A DNA stretch of 64,000 bases from Linum tenue (Eukaryota > Streptophyta > Magnoliopsida > Malpighiales > Linaceae): positions 11,867,475-11,931,474 of the forward strand of contig CAMGYJ010000008.1 in NCBI GenBank assembly GCA_946122785.1, in the 5' to 3' direction. The first letter of the stretch is position 1. Each line of letters opens with the position of its first letter. A program made the translations under genes and the position numbers. The notes below the pieces were generated by a model that had not been told where the DNA came from, searched no databases, and saw only the letters and a program-made list of their open reading frames with translations. This document shows, one piece after another, positions 22,270 through 35,987 of the stretch.

Positions 22270-25200
22270 TGGGTCGTCGTCGTAAAACCCCAGCGGCTTC
22301 CTCCTCACAAGCTACTGCAGCTCATAGTCGCCATTTTCCTGGTCAATGTAATAGCATTTTGTTGATGCCTATAGTGATTCCTCCTCAATACTTTTCTATA
22401 GAGTTATCGGGTTCTTGCTTGACTAACCAACCTCCTTGCTTTGGTAGGGAAAGGCCGAGCCATTTTTTACCAACCTGCTGCTCCTACCACCAAAGATATT
22501 TAAACCGAGAGGGAGCATCTTAATCGAAGTACTCCTTTCTGCGTACCTTCTTCTCATTATTTTGACTCTGCTGCATTGTTCCCTCATCAGTTTGACTTTA
22601 ATAAAGTTGTCCATGATGCAGAGATTAACTCATTAACTATGCAATTGAACAATATTGAACGTGCAATCGCGAAAATTAGGCGAAATTCCAGGCGATTGCG
22701 TCTACGAATCAACCGCGGCCTACCAACTAATCTCCATGCTTCTAATGGTAGTAATCCTTTTGATCCATGAACTACCTGTATTTACTTTTGTTGTCAGACT
22801 ACAATTATTACACCGGTCAATTTCTAGGGACAATTCTTCCATAAATGTTCCTATTATACTTTGATATCAGGTCATAGTACAGTAGATCCTAGACTGCTAT
22901 CCAAGCGACAACGAGTTATGCGCTCTATTTCGTTGTGTAAGAGGCGCCAAGTCAATGTTCTTCCAAGAGGATACTTGAGTCACCATGGTTTGTAGTTTGA
23001 TTGGTTGTTTTACTTTTGAATCATTTTGGAACGTGTAGCAGGAGATTAACCACATGTTATGTTCTATATTCAGGCTTTCCATCGGTTGAGGTATATGATT
23101 TGGGTGAACCATCATGCTTATGTGAGTTTTGTGGAGCGGTATTATGGCTGTAGGAAAGTACATCGGCTACCAGGGGTCATTCACAACCCAAATTCTCTTT
23201 GTGTTGTAAACAGGGGAAAGTCAACCTCCCTGCAAAACGTGAACCACCTGAGTTTCTAAAGCATTTATTGCATTCTGGCCTACCAATTAGCCGGCATTTC
23301 CTGCAATATATCCGACTCTATAACGGCGTCTTCTGCTTCATTTCTCTAGGTGGCAAAGTGGATCGTCGACTGAATGATGGTTCTGGTGTATATGTGTACT
23401 CTATTAGTGGACAAATTTATCATAGTATTGGCAGTCTTCTCGCTCCCGAAGGTGAGCCACCAAAGTTTGCTCAGTTATATATACATGACTCCTCTTCTGA
23501 ATTGCAGAATCGTCTCAATGTGTTCTCATCAGAACAAAATGGTAATTCATTACGTCCTGATATAATCCAAGGATTGCAAGACCTGTTTGATGAGCACAAT
23601 ATATTGGCTCAGACTTTTAGAACAGCCCGGGACAAATTGAATGAAGGGCATGTCCAATCAATGAAGCTACGATTGTTGGCAAAACGTGCACAGGATGGCC
23701 GAGAGTATGATTTACCTACTGGGAATGATATTGCTGCGTTGGTTGTAGATGAAACAGGCCAGGACACATTCGAACCAGACATTGTTGTTGAGTATCAAAG
23801 TTCTAAAATCGAAAGGGTCAGCTACTACCAACCATCTTTGATGGCTTTGCAGTATCCAATCTTATTTCCTTATGGGGAAGATGGGTGGCATCCAAACATC
23901 AGTCTCGATAATTATGATGGCGAAAATCTGTGGAATGACAATAATTTGACTCAGTGTGATTATTATGGGTATCGTCTCCACACTAGATTGCACGAATCTA
24001 ACTCTTTGTTGGTGGCGGGAAAATTATTTCAGCAGTATGTGGTGAATGCATATGCATTGGTTGAAGCTGAACGGCTGGATTGGATACGAAATAACCAGCA
24101 CAAATTACGTCTACATTATGTTAGTGGGTTGCTAGATTCATTTCTTTGAGGTGATACCGATCTAAGTTTGTCTAGCAAGCATGTTATTTTAGCTGCTTCA
24201 CATACAGGAAGTCCACGATACAAATACGAGAATTTTCAAGATGCAATGGCGATATGCAGGTGGATGGGTTATCCCGATTTATTCATTACTTTTACCTGCA
24301 ATGCAAATTGGCCAGAAATACAGTATATGGTGGATTTGATCGGTATTGTAGGCCGGAAGGATGTTAACAGGGTTGATGTTATTGCACGAGTTTTCAAACT
24401 CAAGTTGCATCAATTAATGATCGAAATTCGAGACAAAAAAATCTTTGGCACCACAATCGGCCGTAAGTCACTCATACTTTGTCTATTTTTTTTTAAATTA
24501 CCTGTAAGTTTTCAGCGTCATATTGCCCTCTAATATAATTTCTTCAATCGCAGATGTAATGGCAATTGAATTCCAGAAGCGTGGTCTTCCCCATGCTCAT
24601 ATCTTGGTTTTCCTATCTGGAGAAGACAAATTAAAAGGTGCAAAGGAAATTGATTCAGTTATCTCTGCAGAAATTCCGAACCCCCATCTTGATCTTGAGG
24701 GCTACCGCGCTGTAAAATCGTATATGTTGCATGGACCATGTGGTGTTTTAGGACGTAACTCCCCTTGCATGGAAAAGGGTGTTTGTGGAAAACATTTTCC
24801 CAAACAGTACTCAGAGCAAACTATTATCGATGAATCTGGTTTTGCAAAATACCGTCGTCGTGATAGTGGCATAACTGTTGAAGTTAATAATGTTCCTCTC
24901 GATAATCGATTTGTAGTCCCTTACAATCGATATCTACTAATACGTTTCGAAGCTCACATCAATGTTGAATTCTGCAACAAATCTAGGTATGGTTTACGTT
25001 CTAATAATGTCCTCTTCAGTATCGTTGGTTGGGGTGTTGGCTGTTGTCAGACTGTTTTGCATGTTATTTTAGATGTCAACTTTTCCTGTTGCAAACAAAA
25101 TATACAATGTTTATTAGTACTGTTAATTTTGTTGGAATTCAACATATATGTAATGTTTTGCCAATTCCAGTTCCAAGTTATCTGCATATAGAGACAAAAT

Positions 25201-27954
25201 CAATTAATGGAAGTGATTTGACATGGCAGAATAAAAATCATTTTGTTAAGGTTGTTTACATGTTGTTGGCCGTTTTGAACTAAGAAATATTTACACAATT
25301 TATCTACCTATTGTTTTCACAAGTTTTGCTAAGAAGTCTTATTCCTCCTGGCGGATTACCTTTTTCATCAATTTAAATAACTAAAATTTGGATCGTACGC
25401 CATTCATAAGCAAAAAGTCAACTTATGCATTTTTACAGTCTTTGGTGTCAGTGTATATGTAATCCGCACTATCTACTTTGTGTAGGGCTATAAAATATCT
25501 CTTCAAATACATTAACAAACTAGAGGACAGGGCAAAGGCATCATTGGTTGATAATCCTTCGTCTGTAGAGATTCAGGATGTTGGTGCATCTTCCCGCACG
25601 GTCCAGCGTATCGATGAGATCAAGGCTTTTTTAGATTGTCGATACATAACTTGGGAGAAGCATGTTGGAGATTGTTCAAGTTTGAACTCTATAGTCAGTA
25701 TCCATCAGTTTTACGTATGTCATATCATTTACCGGGTGAGAATGTCGTTGTCTCCAACCATAGATCAACGGCCCAAGGTTTGCTGCACTCAAAGCGTGCC
25801 AACACTTCAATGCTGCTGGGCTGGATGCAAATGAACAAACTGTCCCATGAGGCAAGAAAGTATACTTATGTTGAATTTTCTTAACATTTTGTCTGGAATT
25901 CAACTAAGAGGGAGTGGCACCGGAGAAAGTCAAAATTCTGTATTGGCAGGTTATACAACTGTAATCCTTCCCCAAATAATGATCGTTTCTACCTACGTAT
26001 GCTGCTCAATGTTGTTAGAGGTTGTTGCAGTTTTGATGAAATCAAGACTGTCAATGGAGAGGTACATAAATCTTTTAAGGAAGCATGTTATGCCCATGGA
26101 TTGTTAGCTGAGGATAATGAGTGGAATGATTGTTTGAAAGAAGCAGCTTTTTGGGCTACTAGATATAAACTGCGAGCTTTGTTTGTCACTATTCTCACTC
26201 ATTGTCAGGTATCCAACATTGGTAGTTTCTAGGCCAACAATTGGGAACTATTATCAGATGATATCTTACACACTCGCCGGAAGGAGCTGAACATGCCTGC
26301 CTTAGTCATGAGTGAAGAACAGCTCAAGGAAGCTTGCTTGCTCGAGATTAGCAAACTTTTGGCAAGTCACTGCCAATCTCTTTCAGATTTTCCTGGTCTG
26401 CCGGTTCCTACTTCCTTCACTTTAGCATCTTCATCTAATCGACTGCTTGCAGCTGAACTTTGTTACAATTCCGGAGAACTTCTGCATCAATTTCATGATA
26501 AAATTTCCAAGTTAAATGCTGAACAAAGATTAGCATTTGATGAGATCATGGACTCTGTGTATGGTGATGCTGGAAAATCCTTTTTTATTAATGGATCAGG
26601 AGGTACTGGGAAGACTTTTCTGTGGCAGGTAATTTGCATGAAACTGCGATCTGAGAATAAAGTTGTTCTGTGCGTTGCTTCTTCTGGAATTGCAGCTTTG
26701 TTAATGGAGGGTGGTCGGACAGCACATTCACACTTTCGCATCCCTGTTGATTTGGATGCAAAATCAACATGTAACATCCAACAAGGAAGTGATTTAGCAG
26801 AATTGATTCAGCGTGCTTCATTAGTAATTTGGGATGAGGTTGTTATGTCACACAAACATTGTGTTGAAGCAGTTGACAAGTCCTTAAGGGATATTTTACG
26901 CCCCCGGTTCCAAAACAGTGAGACAAAGCCATTTGGAGGTTTGACCATGGTATTTGGTGGGGATTTCAGACAAACTTTGCCTATAGTTCCTAAGGGGTCA
27001 CGCTCTGACATTGTCAACTCATCTATTAAGAGATCGTACTTATGGAGATATTTCAAGGTGATTACATTAACTCAGAACATGAGGTTAGCTCGAGCTAATT
27101 GTTCACCGGAGGAAGCTGAGGAAATCAATGACTTTAACACATGGCTCTTACATGTTGGTGATGCACCGGAGTCCAATGTGTTTGGTTAGTCTACTATTCC
27201 TATTCCACAAGAGCTTTTAGTTAACCGAGAAGTAGATCCTTTTATTGATATCGTTCGGTCGACTTATGGCAATCTTCAGCAACAATATACAGAATCCCAT
27301 TACTTGGTTAGTCGAGCTATTCTAGCACCTCACCATGATATGGTATCTTCAATTAATGCTAATGTTTTAGCCGCATTCCCTGGGGAGGAAGTAACATATT
27401 ACAGCTCGGATTCCATACAAATGGATCCTGGAAATGAACAAGTTGTCGATGCAGATTATACAGTTGAGTTCTTAAATACGTTGAGTATTGGTAATTTTCC
27501 AGACTATGAGCTTAAGCTTAAAGTTGGTTTCCCTGTCATTCTGCTTCGAAATATGGACCAAACTACAAGATTATGTAACGGTACCAGAATGATCGTAAAG
27601 ACAATGGGGAAGTGGTTTATTGAAGTCGAAATCATTACAGGAAATCATGTTGGTGATCGGGTCTTCTTGCCTCGACTGACATTAGCAACATATTACAAGT
27701 CATTGAACTTCACTCTATTACGAAGGCAGTTTCCTGTGGCTCTTTGTTTTGCTATGACGATTAATAAAAGTCAAGGTCAGACTCTTAATCATATGGGTTT
27801 GTGTCTTCATGAACAAGTTTTTTCTCATGGACAACTTTATGTGGCGTTGTCAAGAGTCACAAGGAAAGGGGGAATCAAGATCTTCAGTTCCCATTTATCA
27901 GAAGATGGTGTACCTTCTGTTCTTAATATTGTATATGGGGAGATTTTTGAATGA
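22270..27954 (+). pseudogene. Helitron Rep/helicase transposase, decayed
   Basis: This fused rolling-circle nuclease and PIF1-type DNA helicase drives Helitron movement. Recognisable parts: a Cys-rich start (CLCEFCGAVLW, FSLCCKQGKV) about 23120-23220; Helitron_like_N about 24180-24460; the HUH motif GLPHAH at about 24583-24600; the two-tyrosine motif YLFKY at about 25496; helicase Walker A GGTGKT near 26602-26617 and Walker B IWDE near 26829; C-terminal helicase part to 27954. Two introns fit in phase: 24463-24553 and 24987-25485. In-frame stops lie at 23151 (TAG), 24147 (TGA), 25882 (TAA), 26230 (TAG) and 27187 (TAG), and the frame shifts near 25645-25655. Catalytic motifs survive, but no full protein can be made. 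Exons before 23100 are uncertain; an ATG at 22270 opens a basic N-terminus. Confidence 0.88.
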
Positions 27955-28629
27955 CTCTGGAATCTGAATCAGCAAAATTGAGTTGGTAAGAGAATGACCT
28001 GTTTCCAATCTCACTCTATTGGTTTCATAATAGATTCCAAGATTCACAATTCAATTATACATAATATGTTCTTTAAAATCGACATAATGAGGCCATGCAT
28101 TACTTTCATTTCTTTTTAGTTTTGCTTCTGTTACCGGATTTGTCAATATATCCCTTATCTAAAACACTTTTATGCTTTGTTTTATTTTGTCATGGTTTGG
28201 AACATTTTCAGGAGAGCAAGAACGATTATTGATTGGACACCTAAAATTTCTAGGAGCAATGGCAGGAATATTTTTGGATGGTGTACCTGTTCGCTTATCT
28301 TCCACAACAGCTCATGCCAGGATAACGAAAACTAATATTGATTTTAGTTTTGTCGACAATGGTATTTTGGTATTATGCATGTTCATTCTTCACTTGATTT
28401 TGGAGTAACTATGCTAGATGATTTCCCATAATACTCTTTATAAGTTGAATATCAGAGTTTAATTATCAATCACATTTCATATTTCTCTGGTGTCACTATA
28501 TATACTTTGTGTATTCAATATAGTCTTACATTTGGAATTCAATAAATTAGTTTCACTCATCGTGGCCTAACTAAAACAATAAACCAATCTATGCCAATTC
28601 TATCAATTGAAGTTGGGAATTTTGTTGTC

Positions 28630-28975
28630 TTTAGCAGATAATGGGCCAGTCCACTTGCCGAGACAACCTACTTCTCAATGCGAATATTTTTAAAAAAACT
28701 CAATAAAGAGTCTCGGCATCTCCGACGTCGTAATATTCTCATTCGTCTCTACTTCCGGCGAGTCTTCGTCAATGATAGTAACCATCATTGATCCATTTTC
28801 CAAACATAATTGGCCCAGCCCACTTACCGACAAGCCCTACTTCCAATTACGAATCAACAAACCAGCCTAAATCAAGAGTCTCGACCCGGCGACGTCGTAT
28901 TGTCCACATACCCCTCTACTTCCTGCGTGTATTCGTCGTTGACACTGAACCACCATCGATTCACCTGCTTCGGTG
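28630..28975. repeat. Imperfect tandem duplication of about 175 bp upstream of the RPA1-like gene
   Basis: Segments at about 28630-28800 and 28801-28975 share ordered words such as GGCCCAGCCCACTTACCGA / GGGCCAGTCCACTTGCCGA, AGAGTCTCG, CGACGTCGTA, CTCTACTTCC and GTCTTCGTC / GTATTCGTC. They look like a duplicated promoter or leader module in the Helitron. Confidence 0.55.
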
Positions 28976-29479
28976 GTCCAACTCTGAAAACGCAACTTCA
29001 TTCTTCCCAGCAGAGACTAGCGGAACCTATCGAGCTATTTTTTGTCAGAAGGTTTGATTTCTTACTTCAAACTTCTTCAACTTCCCTGTTCAATTATCTC
29101 GATTTCAATTAATTTAGGGTTTTCGATATAGCCTAGAAAGGCACGGCAGAAAGGGGCGAATTACGTCCGATTCGTCAATAGCATTTTTTGGCATTGGTTC
29201 TCTTCTTTCGGTTTACTACTGGAATGTGTACTGCGAAGCGGTTACGCGATAGAGTCCCACGAATGTCGTTCTTAGTGGCAGACGTGGTTCGTTGCTCTAT
29301 CCACAACCGTCTTCCACAGCAGTTATTCAACACAGTCCACGTCATTCATCTCATACAAAAAACCTCCATTCTACCAGGTATGTTTCAACACCCGTAAATT
29401 TAACATTTATAACCTCTGTTTTTTGCACTTTCTACTCATTGGAGTAAACTCCACTTACCTGTCCTATCCCCTCCACAAG

Positions 29480-32046
29480 ATGGAATTCACTTCCATAGGA
29501 GAGCTTTCCCCAAATCAACGACCATGCAAGCTCAAATGTCGTGTTTCTCGACTGTGGGTTGCTACAAATATCAACACAGACATCGTTTGCCACTTGGATA
29601 TGATCTTGCTAGATTCACAGGTCTATACTACCTCATCTAGGACCTCAATGCTTCAGATTTTCTCGCTATTACAATGCTCTAACTTCGTTTCTTCATTGAC
29701 AGGGAAATGACATCTGGGTGCAAATTCCACCTTTGCTCATGAAGATTTTCCAGCCACTTCTGAAAGATCAGGAAGTTTATACTTTCAACAACTTCAAAGT
29801 CCAATCCGCACCACAGGAATATCGACCGATTGCCAATGACAATATCATCATATGTTCTGGGAAAACCTCTGTTCAACAAATCCCAGACGTCCCTCGCTCC
29901 ATACCGACTTTCAAATTCACATTCATGAATGCAGCTCAAATCAAAAGGAACCTTAATAAAATAGATATTCTATCAGGTGCTTTCTACTTTGCCATACTCT
30001 TTTTCTCTGGTTTTTTCACCATTTATGGAACTCAACTATTATTTACAGAAGTTGTTTTTGTTAGAGTTTGATAAGTTGTTATTATACTCTTTACCAATCG
30101 AATCAGAAGTGTTAATGACCATCAGATTGGTTAGGTATACTGTATACTATCTTAATTCAAGTCTAGAAGTTCCTAGGATAGTCTCTCTGTTTTAGTGTGC
30201 ACAACCTTGCGTATTTTCGTCAGTTTAAGTAGAGTATGACCTGAACTAATGTATCCCTTGATTTCCAGATGTTGTTGGTCAGGTGCAACATGTATCAGAG
30301 CGTAAAACTTCATGCAAGGGCGGTCGAAAAACTACTCGGAGACACATCTCCCTGAAACTGATTGAGTTTGTTCTATTGCCTATCTAATTAGATAGATTCA
30401 TATAATATTTATCAACCTATTTTTCCTTGAGATTTGCTGGTTGCTTTCTATTTCAATTTTTGTAGAGGGGATGTTGTGTCTGTTGTTGTGTTTGGAAGAC
30501 TTCTACCGCTTTTGGAGAGCTTTGTCAACGCTTCAGGAACAGCTTCTTTCGTAATAGTTATTACTTCCATACGAGTTACACCATTCCAGGGTAAACTTTT
30601 GGTTTTTATATATTCAGTCTCAAACATGAAATATAAAAAATACATATTCATTGTTTTGTTGTTTGTGTATTATGTATGTAGGAGATTGCTCTTTGTCCTC
30701 GACATCCTCAAACTGTTTGTTCTCGAATATCGATATCCCTGAAGTCAATGCCTTTCTAAATGGGTATAGTCGTCTCTCTTAATTTGAATGATAGACATTA
30801 ATATACAAATTATGATGTAATCGTGTATTCATTGGCTCTTGAAATTAGGAATAATGAAAATGCTGCACCTGTCTTGCTGGAGGAACCTTCTACTCCTGAA
30901 GTTCCCATAGTTACTCTAGCTGAACTTCAGAACTTGAGCTTAGACATGCAAAATGAGGTTATAACGTTCCAATTCGTGCTTGATGTCCTCATTGTACTTC
31001 TCACATTTCAATCTTTTAAATTGTGTTTTTTTATAGGACAATGTTTATTCTGTTGAGGGTAAAGTTGTCGATCTGCATCCTTTGTGGTGTTACCTCAGCT
31101 GCCCTACATGCGTCTATAAAGCTCCAGAAGATCAGGATACCTACCATTGTACAAAGTGCAACAAAACTACAACTATCAAGGCTGCAATGTATGATTTCAA
31201 CTTTTTCATGAACAACACATCACTTTGTTCTTTTACTCTCATTTATTTATCAAACAAAGACCTCACTTATTATTCAAAACTTTTTCGTATGTAGGTATCG
31301 TCTGCGACTTGAAGTTGTTAGTGATGACACATCGCCCTCTTTTGTCATGTTTGAAAATGTTGGCGAAAACTTTTTTGGGCTGCCTGCTAACCAGTTATTC
31401 CTTGAAAATGGTGGCTTGAAAGATTCTCCACCGGAGATTATACTTAAAATTCTAGGAATGACTCTCAAGTTTCATGTGAAAATCAAAATCAGCATGTATA
31501 CAAGGAGCAAACCAGACTTCACTGTTGTCAAAATTGATCCAGACTCCATAGATGTAAGTTCTCTTTTTTTAATTTCTCATCTCATATTCATTTGTGGACT
31601 TAGTTAGCCGAATTACTTATTGCTGTCACTGTAGAATAGACTCTACTAACTTTGGTTTACACCCAGTTTTGAATAATAATGTATTTGGTCATTTTTTAAG
31701 CGCTTTAGTTGCGGTTTTGGTGTATTGATAGAATTATCAGACCACTTATTAGTTTATATTTAATCTTTATAACACTTATGCTCTATTTATTGACATATTT
31801 CTTATGTTGTTTACTTTCCAGTGGTTGTAACCAAATTATAGCTAATGCCTACTATCTCTCATTTTTATTTTTCAGGATCTCCCCGCCACATTGCAGAAGG
31901 CTGCCTCCACCCAGTCAATTCACAGTGACATTGAGAATTCAAGGAGTTCTTCTCAAATCTCAGACCCCATGTGTACTGCAGTTAAAGACACTGATGGCGA
32001 GAAAACCCCATGCACTTCTCTCAAACGAAAGCAACCTATTGAATGA
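29480..32046 (+). CDS. RPA1-like single-strand DNA-binding protein carried by the Helitron
   Basis: Replication protein A large subunits bind single-stranded DNA through OB folds, and plant Helitrons often carry homologues. Predicted exons: 29480-29620, 29703-29976, 30269-30365, 30466-30590, 30682-30763, 30849-30957, 31037-31188, 31295-31553 and 31876-32046. They sum to 1410 nt (469 residues) without a stop, and every junction is GT-AG and in phase. The first exons give an N-terminal OB fold (ELSPNQRPCKLKCRVSRLW). Exons 3-5 give a second (DVVGQVQHVSE; GDVVSVVVFGRLL; FSNIDIPE). Exon 7 encodes the C-X2-C-X13-C-X2-C zinc ribbon of the RPA1 C-terminal fold (LSCPTC, YHCTKC), and exon 9 a hydrophilic tail with a basic KRKQ end. 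The intact frame beside a dead transposase is notable. Exon borders are my prediction. Confidence 0.8.
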
Positions 32047-33246
32047 GATCTTGATCCGTTGTTATTTATCCTCTCACAGACGTTTCATTTTATGTTTTGC
32101 TTTTCCTGTTTCCTATCCTTAATGGATAAAGTCAGTCCCTGACTAATGACACATGTGCTTCATGTGTTAAACTTTTTTTTTTTTAATGTTGGATTTAAGA
32201 TGGTATGTTTGGTCTATGTTGAATGCTTTAGACTGCAGTTTTTTATGTTTATATTTTACTCCATTCGTCTACATTTTATTTACATATTTGCTTACCTTTG
32301 TTCAGCTAAACCGTTGTTGTTTTTCTCTAGGTTCTTTGTTTCATATTGAGCTGTTTGAACTATTCAGGCATAAATCAATTTTTCCCACATTTATAAATTG
32401 ATGTGAAATCAGCTAATCATGGACACTTATTAAATATTTTGATACTTTGTTTTTAAGGGAAAACTTGACTCTTTTACACAGAAAACGAAGAAACAAAAAT
32501 AGAGAACTATCCCTGTCCTAGAAATAATTAATTTCCAAGATAAAGAACTCGGACATTTTTGGAATTATTAGGTAAGCGATGTCCATAATTAAAAAAGTTA
32601 AACACTTCTGTTCCAAACTAAAATCCTCTACCAACATAGAGTCAATGACTGAAGATGAATTTCAGCCCAATTAGTTACAACTACTAATATGTTATTCGGC
32701 CCATCTAATTTCTTCAAGTTATGAAGCCCATTTGTTGGCCCTATAGAATTACACCGAGATTCCCATGACAACAGCCCAAACACTTCCTCATTAGGCCAAC
32801 TAACCTATCTTCTCTAATCAATATTCCATACTGCTAACAAAACATCATTCAACCTCCTAGACTCATCTGACCACGGCATACTCACAGATTTCCTTCGATG
32901 GCTTCAATTTGATGTGAATGAAATCCCGACATATTCAGCTCAGGTTCAGAGGCATCTTCCACAGCGTTGATCTATCGGTAGATAGTTGACTAATGTCAAC
33001 TACTTCAGCTGCCACAATCTTGATAGTTCGTTACTCAGGTACGAACCCCAATTTCTCGATATCGAAATCCATCACCACTTTAGCAGTTACAAAAAATTGA
33101 TTCTTCAACTGCCACACCGCCCACTACTAGCAAAAAGCATCACGTTCTAATTATCAATTTTGTAACCATAAAAATTATCTACTATCCATTCACCCTGTAA
33201 AACCCCTTCTCCGAAAGAACCAGACACTTTCCTCTCTACAATCAAC

Positions 33247-35070
33247 ATGAATATTGTCTTTGACGCTTTATCCGATGTTTTCCCACAATAGAAACGAGTT
33301 TGGAAAGTGGAAGCTCGGGTTTTACGTGTGTGGCCAATTACAGGGGCAAACAAAGACCACATATTATGGCTCAATTTACTCTTGATCGACCGCAAGGTAT
33401 AGTGTTTCTTTCCGTTTCTTGGATAATTGTCTGGATAATTGTAAGACAACTCTGACAATATACAATGCTTTAGGGAACTTCAATGGAAGCTGTTATACCG
33501 ATTACTGAACTCCAGACTTTTCAACAGAAGATTAGCGAAGGAATGGTATATTCAATTTCAAATTTTGAGGTGGAAGCCGCAGCTGTGAGGTTCAAAGTTG
33601 CCATGTCGAACCATCGAGTTCACTTCACGCGAAACACAGAACTAACTATCATGGATGACACCCCAGAAATCCCTGCATTCAACTTCCAGTTTCTTACACC
33701 TTCCCATTTCCAGGCAGCTTATGAAAATGAGGAATATTTGGCAGGTTTGTTGTTCATTTGTGTTCATATGATTTCATACTAATTTGTATGCATAGGACTT
33801 AGGTGTCTATACTCATTCACTGATTGCAAGAATCGGAAAGTTACAAAAAATGTGATCGCATACAATTTTTTCAGATTTAGTTGGTGAAATTCATATGACT
33901 GATCCTGTCTTCGAGTTGTCTGAAGATGGGTGGCATATCCGTCGGAAAAATGTGTACCTCAAACTATTTATGTGAGTAGTCTATTTTTACCGATGAACCC
34001 TATATGTAATAGATCAGATTCTTGACCTCGACATACTGAACTATTGCTACTGCGTAGGGGACCTATTGTCAGAGTTGTATTGAATGACTCTTTGATTGAT
34101 GATTTCCAAACTGTTGTTCGTGATCAGCCACAACCAGGACTCATCTGCGTAGTCACATCCCTATTCACTCACAAGAACACAGGTTATCCCTATTTACGAG
34201 ATCCATCCTCATATGTTGCCGAAATACATACACTAATTGTTTTCCAAATTTAACGAGTTGTTATTATAAGTGCAGGTCAATTCTATTTTGATACCTCAGC
34301 AGCTTCTAAATTATATTTCAATTTGATTTGTCCAGACCAACACCCTTTATTAAATCCGTAAGATCCTCATAGCATACCTGGATACTTCTAACAATAGGAA
34401 GCTGTTTATTGGTTTAAAATTGTAATTGTGTTTCCTATACAGGTCAAATGGAATGAATTGGACATATGAAAATGAAAAACACATTGCACAAGCTTGCTCG
34501 ATTGAAGAATTCCTTGCCCTTCAGCAATCGCCTATGACAATGGTACTCTTTTATAATTTCTCCGACGTCAATCTATCTGATTCTCCATGTCTTTTTACAT
34601 TGAACATGTAACTTTGTTTACACTCATGACTATTTTTTTATCTAGCTATTAACATGGCAGCATATAAATGTATTCTCTCCAACTTTCGTACCCTACATAT
34701 TCTTCAATTACGTACTATTGCCACCAAAACGTTTGACATTTTATTTTGGTTGCAGGGTCATGATTACATCCTTAAGGGATTTATCTCAAATTTATGTGTG
34801 GTATGGTCACCCCCAAGAAGACAATTTATTATCCAGCTTAGAATTCGTGATTACTATGCAGAGTGTGATGTCTCATTTATATCAATCAATTTTAGAGCCA
34901 TTACCCATTCCGTCATGCCAACCATTGACGATTACGATTGGGACAACCATTTCGCGGAAGCTTTGAAATCCATTAGAGGGAGACCCTTTAGTTTTTTACT
35001 TACACTTCACCATGCATGCTATATGGGAAGCAAATCTCATGTGCTTCTTCGTGCACTATTACCGTACTAA
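33247..35070 (+). pseudogene. Second RPA1-like gene, one early stop
   Basis: Predicted exons: 33247-33396, 33474-33744, 33875-33971, 34058-34182, 34276-34357, 34443-34542 and 34756-35070, totalling 1140 nt. Exons 3, 4 and 5 are 97, 125 and 82 nt, exactly as in the upstream RPA1-like gene, so the two are paralogues. An in-frame TAG at 33289-33291 is codon 15; otherwise the frame stays open to the stop at 35068. The zinc-ribbon exon of the first gene is missing, and the last exon encodes a different OB-like segment (GHDYILKGFISNL). Either translation starts elsewhere or the gene has recently died. The region 32047-33246 before it shows no gene. Confidence 0.72.
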
Positions 35071-35987
35071 ACAATAAGTGTCTTTTAGTGGTCGTTAGGT
35101 TCATTTGTGTAGTTTTGTTCCTCATATATCATTTGCTAGATGTTCTAATACACAAAATGCATTTTTCAGACTATGTTTCTAAGTTGTATTTATTTGAACT
35201 TGCTTAATTGTTAATTCGTATTCTGTTCACTTATGAACTACCATTTGTTGGCTTTGTGAATAACCCATGTCTGTTTTTTATTTGTGTTAAATTGGTTTGC
35301 GAGTTAGCTTTCTCAACACATATCTCATATAATTAACGGAAGAGATTTGGAACTATATCGCATTAATTGTAGCACTGTTATGTAATTCAAACGTGGTAAT
35401 TATTCAATACAATTAAATCACTGGCTTTGTATACAATACTAGATTGAAAAATCAGAAAAGGAACCTGCTCTATAATTAATTTTGCAGCAACATTTATCTG
35501 CCAGTTTCACTCCTTTACCATTACAGAAATTTTCCAGGACCACCTTCCTTCCTTTTTCGCTCCTCCTCTCTCTCGGTTTCTCTCTCTATATTTCTGTGTT
35601 TTGATTTTTGTTAATTTGGTTTGTGAGTTGGCAGTCTAACTAGACTATTTCATATAATTAATAGAAGGCATATGGGACTAAAATGAATTAATAGATACAC
35701 TGTTGTATAATTCTCACATTGTTAAGTCAATGGGACATGTAATGAATTTATTTTTTTTGGTGTCAAAACCAATCAATACACATCTACCAAGACTCATTTG
35801 TTAAACGTACCATAACTAAATTAAATACATATTTTACATCAAGTTCCACCTCAAAAGGATAATAACCTTACAAAAGATATTAGCGTTATATATCCATTAT
35901 CCATTACGCTTACAGAACATTAGAGATTACAGAGAGGTGGACCATTACTAACATTAATTCAATAATATTAATGAAACCCAGTACTAC

